In this document: one piece after another, positions 17,243 through 24,795 of the stretch
Position numbering within the stretch: position 1 is the stretch's first letter
How the letters are laid out: the number at the start of each line of letters is the position of its first letter
Origin: an uncultured Flammeovirgaceae bacterium
GTDB lineage: Bacteria; Bacteroidota; Bacteroidia; Cytophagales; MED-G16
Direction: 5' to 3'
Assembly: GCA_913052485.1 (NCBI GenBank)
Contig: CAJXDN010000012.1
Location: 1-39,762, forward strand
DNA length: 39,762 nt
The notes under the pieces: generated by a model
Seen by the model: only the letters and a program-made list of their open reading frames with translations
The model's database searches: none
Told to the model about the DNA's origin: nothing
Position numbers and translations under genes: made by a program

Positions 17243-19177
17243 ATGAATAAAACAACATATAAATTTCTTGATAAAATAAATCTGCCTAGAGATTTAAGAA
17301 ATTTTGAACATAAGTATCTTGAAAATATATGTGATGACCTTAGAAAGTTTATCATTAACTCCATATCTGAAAATGGTGGTCATTTTGGAGCAAGCTTAGG
17401 AGTTGTTGAATTAACAGTAGCGTTACACTATGTATATAATACACCTGTTGATAAATTAGTTTGGGATGTAGGGCATCAGGCTTATGGACATAAGATTCTT
17501 ACTGGAAGAAAAGATACCTTCCACACAAATAGGATTTACAAGGGATTATCTGGTTTCCCAAAAATCACTGAAAGTAAGTACGACACATTTGGTGTTGGTC
17601 ACTCATCTACATCAATTTCGGCAGCACTTGGAATGGCAATGGCTGCTAAGTTAAGTGGTGACAAGGAAAGGCAACATATTGCAGTAATTGGTGATGGTGG
17701 AATGACTGGGGGGATGTCATTTGAAGGTATGAATCATGCCGGAGACACTGACGCGAATTTGACAATAATACTGAATGATAATTGTATGTCAATTGATCCA
17801 AATGTTGGTGCATTAAAAAAATACTTGACTGATATGTCAACATCTCCAACATTTAATAGTATCCGAAATGATATCTGGCAGGTTCTAGGTAAACTAAAGA
17901 CAGTAGGTGAGAGCGCGAGAGGTATAGCAAAAACAATAGAAAAAAGTTTAAAATCTTTCGTCCTCGATAACTCAAATTTATTTGAGGCATTAAATCTTAG
18001 ATATTTTGGACCGATCGATGGTCATGACATAAACCATCTTGTAAAAACACTAAACGACTTGAAAAAAATTCCTGGTCCAAAACTCCTTCACTGCATAACA
18101 AAAAAAGGTAAAGGATATACCCTTGCTGAAAAGGACCAGACAAAGTGGCACGCCACAGGTAAGTTTGATGTGGAGTCAGGTAAAAGTTTGGCAGCAAAAA
18201 GTAATAAAAAAACCCCGCCAAAATATCAGGATGTATTTGGTCACACAATAGTAGAGCTAGCAAATAGCAATAAAAAAATAGTTGGAATTACTCCTGCTAT
18301 GCCCTCTGGGTCTTCACTTAACATAATGATGGAAAAAATTCCAGATAGAGCATTTGATGTTGGTATCGCTGAACAACATGCCGTTACATTTAGTGCCGGT
18401 CTTGCTACCCAGGGAATGGTACCATTTTGTAATATATATAGCACTTTCATGCAAAGGGCTTACGATCAAGTTATTCACGATGTATGTATTCAAAACTTAC
18501 CAGTAGTTTTCTGTTTAGATAGAGCTGGAGTTGCTGGATCTGACGGACCTACGCATCATGGTGCCTACGACATCGCTTACATGAGGTGTATCCCAAACAT
18601 GATATTATCTGCACCAATGAATGAGTCTGAATTAAGAAATCTAATGTTTACAGCTCAAAGTAAAAACAATGGTCCTTTCACCATCAGGTACCCGAGGGGT
18701 AAGGGAGTTCAGGTAGAGTGGGAAACTGAAATGGAAATAATTGAAATTGGTAAGGGAAGAGTGGTCTGTGAGGGAGATGATATTGCAATATTATCAATCG
18801 GACATATTGGTAATTATGTTACAAAAGCGATAAAGAAATTAAATAAAGAAAAGATATTTCCATCTCATTATGATATGAGATTTGTAAAGCCAATTGATCA
18901 AGAGTTACTTCATAAGATTCTTAAAAAATATAAATTTATTTTAACCGTGGAAGACGGTTGTGTTATAGGTGGTTTCGGCTCTGCTGTTTTAGAGTTCATG
19001 GCTGAAAATAATTACACCAATTCCGTTCAGAGACTAGGTATTCCAGATAGAATTATAGAACATGGATCCCAAGATGAGCTTTATAGGGAGTGTTACTATG
19101 ATGAAGAAGCTATCTATCAATTTTGCAATAAAATGCTTGATCACCAAGGCACTAAATTTGAGGAATTAGCTATCTAG
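17243..19177 (+). CDS. dxs: 1-deoxy-D-xylulose-5-phosphate synthase
   Basis: This thiamine-diphosphate enzyme condenses pyruvate with glyceraldehyde 3-phosphate, the first step of the MEP route to isoprenoids, and the product also feeds thiamine and pyridoxal synthesis. The 644-residue protein shows GGHFGASLGVVELTVALHYV, WDVGHQAYGHKILTGR, the diphosphate-binding motif GDGGMTGGMSFEGMNHAG ending in LNDNCMSID, and the second domain with GIAEQHAVTFSAGLATQG (catalytic Glu) and DRAGVAGSDGPTHHGAYD. The C-terminal domain has VEDGCVIGGFGSAV. All expected elements are present and length is normal. It diverges from scpA over 109 bp, where I see no clear promoter. Its 3' end overlaps kynureninase by 8 bp. 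Confidence 0.97.
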   Translation: MNKTTYKFLDKINLPRDLRNFEHKYLENICDDLRKFIINSISENGGHFGASLGVVELTVALHYVYNTPVDKLVWDVGHQAYGHKILTGRKDTFHTNRIYKGLSGFPKITESKYDTFGVGHSSTSISAALGMAMAAKLSGDKERQHIAVIGDGGMTGGMSFEGMNHAGDTDANLTIILNDNCMSIDPNVGALKKYLTDMSTSPTFNSIRNDIWQVLGKLKTVGESARGIAKTIEKSLKSFVLDNSNLFEALNLRYFGPIDGHDINHLVKTLNDLKKIPGPKLLHCITKKGKGYTLAEKDQTKWHATGKFDVESGKSLAAKSNKKTPPKYQDVFGHTIVELANSNKKIVGITPAMPSGSSLNIMMEKIPDRAFDVGIAEQHAVTFSAGLATQGMVPFCNIYSTFMQRAYDQVIHDVCIQNLPVVFCLDRAGVAGSDGPTHHGAYDIAYMRCIPNMILSAPMNESELRNLMFTAQSKNNGPFTIRYPRGKGVQVEWETEMEIIEIGKGRVVCEGDDIAILSIGHIGNYVTKAIKKLNKEKIFPSHYDMRFVKPIDQELLHKILKKYKFILTVEDGCVIGGFGSAVLEFMAENNYTNSVQRLGIPDRIIEHGSQDELYRECYYDEEAIYQFCNKMLDHQGTKFEELAI

Positions 19178-20417
19178 TTTTTAATATGCTCTCCAATTCT
19201 TTTACAAAATAATATACCTCTAGGTAGGAGTTATATAAAGGTACTGGCGCCACTCTCAAGACATTGGGCTTCCTGTAATCGACAACAAATTTTTTATTGA
19301 GATGACTAAATATAAGCTCGGCATCTTTAAAAAAATATAGCGACAATTGTGCACCTCTCCTATCATGGTCTTTAGGTGTAATAATTTCAAAATAATTTGA
19401 ATAGTCTTTTATACTAGTTAAACCATCATATAAAGACTGAGTCAATAACTTTGATTTTGAGAAGAGCTTTTTTAACCCAACATCCTTGAAGATTTTTATA
19501 GATGCTAGATGAATATCCATTAGAATTACGGGAGGATTACTGATTACCCAGCCCTCTGCACTACTTTCTGGTTTATAGTCTTCATTCATCTCAAACCTAG
19601 AAGATAATTTATTTCCCCACCAGCCTTCTAATCGTAAAATACTTTTATTTAAATTCCTTGAATTTATATATATACCTGAAATTCCACCGGGTCCAGAATT
19701 GAGATATTTATAACTACACCATGAGGCAAAGTCTACATCTAATTTTTTTAAATTTATTTCAACATTTCCAATAGCATGAGCAAAATCTACTCCAAGAATT
19801 ATATTATATTTTTTACATACACTTGATATCTTTTTTAAATCCAATTGTTGGCCAGTATAATACTGAATCCCCGGTAACAGTACAAGACTCAGGCTTTCAT
19901 TATTTCTTTCAATCAAATCAACTATCTCTTCTTCATTGATGACTTTATTATTTGATTTAATTAACAAAAGAGATGAATCATCTAGATTATTTATTTTTAA
20001 GTGGGAGTTAACAACATATCTATCAGAAGAGAAAGCATTATCTTCTATTAGTATTTTATTTCGGTTTTTTGAGGGTTTAAAAAAAGAGACCATAAGAAGA
20101 TGAAGATTTACAGTCAGGGCATTCATTATAGCTAACTCTGAGGTATCACATCCTAGTAAATCTTTCAATATTAATTTAATATCATCCTGAATCTTGATCC
20201 ATGGATAATCACCACTAAAATGTGATTCCACAGCTGAATTTTTCCACTGATCTAAATGTTTATTTATTCTTTCTCTGACAGATTTATGTTGTAGTCCTAA
20301 AGAGTTTCCACAAAAATATATTTTATCTGATGTATCACCTTTACCGTACTCAAATTGATTTTTTATCCAAGATATATCATCTTGTGAATCCATTTTTAAA
20401 GCATCCTGTTTTTTCAT
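19170..20417 (-). CDS. kynU: Kynureninase
   Basis: This PLP enzyme cleaves L-kynurenine or 3-hydroxykynurenine to anthranilate or 3-hydroxyanthranilate plus alanine, in tryptophan breakdown and the NAD de novo route. The 415-residue length is right for the family. IYFCGNSLGLQ lies near residues 33-43, the PLP-phosphate segment is MNALTVNLHLLM near 98-109, GVDFAHAIGN carries D211 that pairs with the PLP ring nitrogen, and SWCSYKYLNSGPGG carries the PLP-binding K237. Downstream GWWGNKLSSRFEM and GWVISNPPVILMDIHLAS are also family hallmarks. A second ATG (20393) is possible. It diverges from an SDR gene with only 31 bp between. Other kynurenine-route genes (kmo, haao) are not in this window. Confidence 0.93.
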   Translation of the reverse strand: MKKQDALKMDSQDDISWIKNQFEYGKGDTSDKIYFCGNSLGLQHKSVRERINKHLDQWKNSAVESHFSGDYPWIKIQDDIKLILKDLLGCDTSELAIMNALTVNLHLLMVSFFKPSKNRNKILIEDNAFSSDRYVVNSHLKINNLDDSSLLLIKSNNKVINEEEIVDLIERNNESLSLVLLPGIQYYTGQQLDLKKISSVCKKYNIILGVDFAHAIGNVEINLKKLDVDFASWCSYKYLNSGPGGISGIYINSRNLNKSILRLEGWWGNKLSSRFEMNEDYKPESSAEGWVISNPPVILMDIHLASIKIFKDVGLKKLFSKSKLLTQSLYDGLTSIKDYSNYFEIITPKDHDRRGAQLSLYFFKDAELIFSHLNKKFVVDYRKPNVLRVAPVPLYNSYLEVYYFVKELESILKTR

Positions 20418-20448
20418 ATATTGAATATAAATAAATAAAAAAGAAATT

Positions 20449-21237
20449 ATGAATCTTTCTTTAAAAGGTAAAAGAGCAGTGGTTTGTGGAAGTACTCAGG
20501 GAATTGGGAAATCTATCGCATTAAGATTAGCTGAACAGGGGGCCGCAATAACTCTAATCTCAAGGGATGAAAATAAACTCCAAGCTGTAAAAAATAAATT
20601 AGAATCAATTAATGACAATAAGCATAATTTCATTGCATGTAACTTTAAAAATTTAAATTCACTTAAAACAAAGTTTAAAGACTTCTTAGATTCAAACTAT
20701 GAACCTACAATTCTAATTAATAATACTGGAGGTCCGCCACCTGGAGAAATTTCTGAGGCAACAATAGAGGAATTGGAGGAGTACATGACTATGCACCTTC
20801 ACTGTAGTCATTATTTATCGAAGAGTCTTCTTCCAATAATGAAAAGTAAAAAGTTCGGAAGAATTGTTAATATAATTTCTATATCAGTAAAAGCCCCTAT
20901 TGATAATTTAGGGGTATCAAATACTGTGAGGTGGGCAATGGCTAGTTGGGCAAAAACGTTATCAAATGAAGTAGCAGAATATGGTATAACAGTAAATAAC
21001 ATTTTACCGGGATTTACCGATACAGAAAGGCTTAGAAGTTTACTAAAGAGTAGAGCAAAAAACTCAAATATGACAGTTAAAGAAATTTCAGATAATATTA
21101 TATCAAGTATTCCATCAAAGAGGTTTGGTAGCCCTGATGAAATTGCTGATGCAGCTTTATTTTTATGTTGTAAATCTGCAAATTATATAAACGGAATAAA
21201 TTTACCAGTAGATGGTGGGTTTACCAAAAGTCTGTAG
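20449..21237 (+). CDS. SDR family protein with the Tyr and Lys of the active site replaced
   Basis: This 262-residue protein has the short-chain dehydrogenase/reductase fold. The nucleotide-binding motif is CGSTQGIGKSIA (about 13-24), NNTGGPPPGE (91-100) replaces the usual NNAG region, and the C-terminus has NNILPGFTDTERL and INLPVDGGF. The catalytic Ser is probably S144, in NIISISV. Counting from it, the normal YxxxK becomes S157 and R161 in GVSNTVRWAMASWAKTLS. A known SDR subgroup with NNxGGPPPG and NLGLSN-like segments shares this loss, so normal hydride chemistry is doubtful. Similar genes occur near kynurenine-route genes in flavobacteria, to my recollection. Substrate is unknown. It diverges from kynU and precedes a dipeptidase gene by 37 bp. 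Confidence 0.85.
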   Translation: MNLSLKGKRAVVCGSTQGIGKSIALRLAEQGAAITLISRDENKLQAVKNKLESINDNKHNFIACNFKNLNSLKTKFKDFLDSNYEPTILINNTGGPPPGEISEATIEELEEYMTMHLHCSHYLSKSLLPIMKSKKFGRIVNIISISVKAPIDNLGVSNTVRWAMASWAKTLSNEVAEYGITVNNILPGFTDTERLRSLLKSRAKNSNMTVKEISDNIISSIPSKRFGSPDEIADAALFLCCKSANYINGINLPVDGGFTKSL

Positions 21238-21274
21238 CGCAATAGGGTTAAAATCATAAAATATTTTATAACAG

Positions 21275-22408
21275 ATGATAAGGGAAAAAGCAATAAGGTA
21301 TTCTCAAGAACTACTAATAGCTGATGGTCACATTGATCTGCCTTATCGGCTATTTAAGGAAAACCTGCTATATGAGAAAAATATAGATCTCGATTATGAG
21401 ACACAAGGAAATTTTGATATACCAAAAGCTGAAAAGGGAGGACTCAATTGTCCATTTATGGCAATTTATATACCAGCTAATAAATCAGAAAAGGAAGCTT
21501 TTAATTTTGCTAATTCTTTAATCGATTTAGTTAAGAATGTGACTAATTCGAATGAAAAATTTGATAGGGCACTCTCACCAAATGATGTAATTAATAATTT
21601 CAAAAATGATAAAATATCTCTACCAATGGGTATGGAAAATGGTTCTGCACTAGGAAATAATATTGAAAATTTAAATTATTTTTTTAAGAGAGGTATAAGA
21701 TATATAACCCTCACTCATTCTAAGAATAATCGAATATGTGATTCCTCATATGATAAATTAAAGAGAAGAGGAGGACTTAGTAATTTTGGTAAAACCCTTA
21801 TTAAAAAGATGAATGATATTGGGATGATGATTGATGTCTCTCATGTCTCTGATGATTCATTTTTTGATATAATAAAAATTTCAAAAAAGCCTGTAATAGC
21901 ATCTCACTCTTCACCCAGACATTTTACTCCGAACTTTGAGAGGAATTTAAATGACGAAATGATAAAACTTATAGCAGTTAATAATGGAGTTATTCTGGTC
22001 AACTTTGGATCATCATTTGTAAATAAAAAATCCAATAAACTTTTTAATAAAATAAATCAATTAGTAGCTAAATGGAGAGAAGAAAAAAGCAGTAAAATTT
22101 CAGATGAAGAAGAAGATAATTATAGAAATTTATTAATTAATAAGTATGACCCTTTTGCAGACATTGAAGATGTTCTTGACACAATAGATTATATAATTGA
22201 TCTTATTGGAGAGGAATACGTTGGTCTCGGATCTGATTTTGACGGGTTAGGTAATTCACTACCAAATCAATTAAAAGATACATCAACTTATGTAAACCTG
22301 ATAGAGGGTTTACTGAGGAGGAAACACTCAAAAAAAACTATCGAGAAAATATGTTATAAGAATTTTTTCAGAGTGTGGGAAGCTAACCTCCAAAATCATC
22401 AAACCTAA
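21275..22408 (+). CDS. Membrane dipeptidase-like metallopeptidase, M19 (renal dipeptidase) family
   Basis: M19 enzymes use two zinc ions to hydrolyse dipeptides, including those with a C-terminal D-residue. The 377-residue protein keeps all ligands: H19 and D21 in [10 protein letters not shown]121 in [10 protein letters not shown]190 in IDVSHVSD and H211 in [12 protein letters not shown]215 and D321 (GLGSDFDG) are the substrate-binding Arg and catalytic Asp. I see no signal peptide, so it is probably cytosolic. It lies 37 bp downstream of the SDR gene on the same strand, so co-transcription is likely, and the two may act with kynU in amino-acid breakdown, which is only an inference. Its last 26 bases overlap the 3' end of the convergent nqrF gene. 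Confidence 0.92.
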   Translation: MIREKAIRYSQELLIADGHIDLPYRLFKENLLYEKNIDLDYETQGNFDIPKAEKGGLNCPFMAIYIPANKSEKEAFNFANSLIDLVKNVTNSNEKFDRALSPNDVINNFKNDKISLPMGMENGSALGNNIENLNYFFKRGIRYITLTHSKNNRICDSSYDKLKRRGGLSNFGKTLIKKMNDIGMMIDVSHVSDDSFFDIIKISKKPVIASHSSPRHFTPNFERNLNDEMIKLIAVNNGVILVNFGSSFVNKKSNKLFNKINQLVAKWREEKSSKISDEEEDNYRNLLINKYDPFADIEDVLDTIDYIIDLIGEEYVGLGSDFDGLGNSLPNQLKDTSTYVNLIEGLLRRKHSKKTIEKICYKNFFRVWEANLQNHQT

Positions 22409-23684
22409 TATTCTCATCAGGTACACCCATGTCTTCAAGCATTTTAAGAACTGCCTGATTCATCAGAGGAGGTCCACATAAATAATACTCAACATCCTCG
22501 GGCTCTTTGTGTTTACTGAGATAGTTATCGTAGAGAACCTGGTGGATGAATCCCTCATATCCATCTTTGTTGTCTTCTAATTTCTCTTTAATATTCCAGT
22601 TATCTTCTGGAAGGGGTTCTGAAAGACCTACATAAAAGTTAAAGTTCTTGAAGTCTTTCTCAATTTTTCTAAAATGATCCATATAAAATAATTCCTTTTT
22701 AGATCTACCACCATACCAGTAAGAAACTTTTCTTCTGGTTTTCTGTGTATTAAATAAGTGAAAGATATGTGATCTTAAAGGAGCCATTCCAGCACCTCCA
22801 CCAATATAGATCATTTCCCTAGGTGTTTCATTAATATGGAATTCTCCATAAGGCCCAGAAATAAATATCTTATCGCCAGGTTTACGAGAGAAGACATAAG
22901 AGGAACAAATTCCTGGATTGATACCCATCCAATCATTTTTAACTCTATCCCATGGTGGGGTTGCAATCCTTATGTTCAGCATTATTATGTTACCCTCTGC
23001 AGGATGATTTGCCATTGAGTATGCTCTAAATATCGGCTCATCATTTTTCATCTTTAACGGCCACAGGTTAAACTTATCCCAGTCACCTTTAAATACATCT
23101 TTCTTATGACCTAAATCAGGATGAGGAGTGATGTCCATATCATTGAAATCTATCTCCGTTTCGGGTACATCGATTTGAATGTAACCGCCTGATTCAAAAT
23201 TAAGGGTTTCTCCCGGTGGTAGCTTCACAACAAACTCTTTAATGAATGTAGATACATTATAATTGGAAACAACTTCACACTCCCACTTTTTGATTCCAAA
23301 TATTTCCTCAGGTATTTCTATTTTCATATCCTGCTTAACTTTTACCTGACACGATAATCTGACATTGTCTGACTTCTCTGACCTCGATAAATGTCCGACT
23401 TCTGTAGGTAATACATCACCTCCTCCCTCTGATACAGTACATTTACACATCGCACACGTTCCGCCACCACCACAAGCTGAGGGTAGAAACATTTTTTGAG
23501 CTGATAGTGTAGATAGAAGGGTTGATCCAGCAGAAGTTATAATAGGGTTATCTGAGTCACCATTAATTATTATGTTGACATCACCTGATTGGACAAGTTT
23601 AGATTGAGCAAACAATAAAATAAAAACTAGGAGTAAGATAACTATTGAGAAAGCTATCACTGACGTTGCTATTGTTAAAGACAC
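22383..23684 (-). CDS. nqrF: Na+-translocating NADH:quinone reductase subunit F
   Basis: NqrF is the NADH-oxidising subunit of the sodium-pumping Na+-NQR complex; it passes electrons through FAD and a 2Fe-2S centre towards quinone. The 433-residue protein has one N-terminal membrane helix (about 5-27), then a ferredoxin domain with ligands C71, C77, C80 and C112 ([10 protein letters not shown] and SCQV). The FAD/NADH part carries [44 protein letters not shown] and [13 protein letters not shown]. The start codon is GTG at 23684-23682. It has its own promoter and is not next to nqrABCDE here, although in most genomes nqrF closes that operon. Confidence 0.95.
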   Translation of the reverse strand: MSLTIATSVIAFSIVILLLVFILLFAQSKLVQSGDVNIIINGDSDNPIITSAGSTLLSTLSAQKMFLPSACGGGGTCAMCKCTVSEGGGDVLPTEVGHLSRSEKSDNVRLSCQVKVKQDMKIEIPEEIFGIKKWECEVVSNYNVSTFIKEFVVKLPPGETLNFESGGYIQIDVPETEIDFNDMDITPHPDLGHKKDVFKGDWDKFNLWPLKMKNDEPIFRAYSMANHPAEGNIIMLNIRIATPPWDRVKNDWMGINPGICSSYVFSRKPGDKIFISGPYGEFHINETPREMIYIGGGAGMAPLRSHIFHLFNTQKTRRKVSYWYGGRSKKELFYMDHFRKIEKDFKNFNFYVGLSEPLPEDNWNIKEKLEDNKDGYEGFIHQVLYDNYLSKHKEPEDVEYYLCGPPLMNQAVLKMLEDMGVPDENIRFDDFGG

Positions 23685-23705
23685 TTTTTTCTCTTAAAAT
23701 TTTGA

Positions 23706-23713
23706 CAAATATA
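23706..23713 (-). promoter_or_regulatory. Promoter -7 element for nqrF (TATATTTG)
   Basis: TATATTTG on the minus strand is a full TAnnTTTG match that ends 21 nt before the GTG start of nqrF. It indicates that nqrF is transcribed separately from accD. No well-spaced TTG lies upstream. Confidence 0.5.
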
Positions 23714-23755
23714 AATCAGAAATCAATTGATGTAACAGAAATTAAAAAAAATTAA

Positions 23756-24598
23756 TTAGTTTTTTAACATCTTTAATAATTTAGAAATTTTATTTTTTAA
23801 ATCTCTTCTGTCTACTATAAAATCTAGGAATCCGTGATCAACAAGAAACTCAGATCTCTGAAATCCTTTAGGCAAATTAGAACCAATAGTTTCTTTAATT
23901 ACTCTAGGACCAGCAAACCCAATTAAAGCCCCAGGCTCTGCAATATTAAAGTCACCAAGCATAGCGTAGGATGCTGATACACCACCAGTGGTAGGGTCTG
24001 TCATCAATGAAATATAAGGAATTTTATTTTTTGATAATAAAGATAATTTTGCCGAAGTTTTTGCCATCTGCATTAATGAATATGTCGACTCCATCATCCT
24101 GGCACCACCTGACTTTGAGATAATCATTAAAGGAATCTTTTTTTCTAATGAAAAATCTATGGCCCTAGAGATCTTTTCTCCAACAACTGAGCCCATAGAG
24201 CCACCAATAAAAGAAAAATCCATACAAGAGATTACGATTTTATGTCCGTCTAACTTTCCTTGGGCTGTCCTGATAGCATCATTTAATCCTGTTGATTTAA
24301 CTGTTTTAGTAACTCTATCCTTATACGACTTAGTATCTTTAAATTTTAGTGGGTCGGAGGAAAGGAGATCTTTATCTAATTCCTTGAAAGATTTATTATC
24401 AAATAATATTTCAAAATATTCTTTCGATCCAATCCTTACATGATAGTCATCTTCAGGACATACGAAAGAATTATTTTTTAATTCTCTAATATGAACTATT
24501 GATCCTCCTGGAGTTTTATACCACATCCCGTCAGGTAACTCTTTTTTCTGGGATGTTGGTGTATTAATATTTTTCTGCTTCCTATTAAACCAATTCAT
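23756..24598 (-). CDS. accD: Acetyl-CoA carboxylase carboxyltransferase subunit beta (zinc ribbon degenerate)
   Basis: AccD, with AccA, forms the carboxyltransferase that moves CO2 from biotin to acetyl-CoA to make malonyl-CoA, the first committed step in fatty acid synthesis. The 280-residue protein has the crotonase-type core: [72 protein letters not shown] and [16 protein letters not shown]. The N-terminal region that normally carries a four-Cys zinc ribbon keeps only C47 (SFVCPEDD), with TPGG where the first Cys pair would be. Zinc binding is thus unlikely here. It follows a DUF4834 gene and carB on the same strand, with a 17 bp gap. Confidence 0.95.
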   Translation of the reverse strand: MNWFNRKQKNINTPTSQKKELPDGMWYKTPGGSIVHIRELKNNSFVCPEDDYHVRIGSKEYFEILFDNKSFKELDKDLLSSDPLKFKDTKSYKDRVTKTVKSTGLNDAIRTAQGKLDGHKIVISCMDFSFIGGSMGSVVGEKISRAIDFSLEKKIPLMIISKSGGARMMESTYSLMQMAKTSAKLSLLSKNKIPYISLMTDPTTGGVSASYAMLGDFNIAEPGALIGFAGPRVIKETIGSNLPKGFQRSEFLVDHGFLDFIVDRRDLKNKISKLLKMLKN

Positions 24599-24615
24599 AC
24601 AGTAAAGTTAGAAAT

Positions 24616-24795
24616 TTAATCAACTTCTTCATAATCAATAAAATCACCCTCCTCATCTAATATTCCTTTCTTATTTTTATCCTTAGATTTCTTAAAATTA
24701 TTAACTGACTTACCGATAAATGTTTTTACATAGAAAGTTGAAATTTTATATATCACATAAATTAATATGAAAATAAAGAGTAAAAACTTAAACAT
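24616..24795 (-). CDS. Small DUF4834-like membrane protein (59 aa)
   Basis: A 59-residue open frame begins at the ATG 24795-24793, which overlaps the carB stop by one base (TAATG), a strong sign of translational coupling. The sequence is MFKFLLFIFILIYVIYKIS, one membrane helix with the N-terminus, followed by a basic stretch (FKKSKDKNKKG) and an acidic tail (DEEGDFIDYEEVD). This pattern matches DUF4834, a small Bacteroidota family of unknown function with a helix, basic linker and conserved acidic end. The gap between accD and carB is otherwise unexplained. Function is unknown; a membrane-anchored cytoplasmic tail is what can be seen. Confidence 0.75.
   Translation of the reverse strand: MFKFLLFIFILIYVIYKISTFYVKTFIGKSVNNFKKSKDKNKKGILDEEGDFIDYEEVD

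Noticed and set aside
17997-18450. Antisense open frames within dxs
   Set aside because: They are frame shadows of the conserved dxs coding sequence with no domain character of their own.
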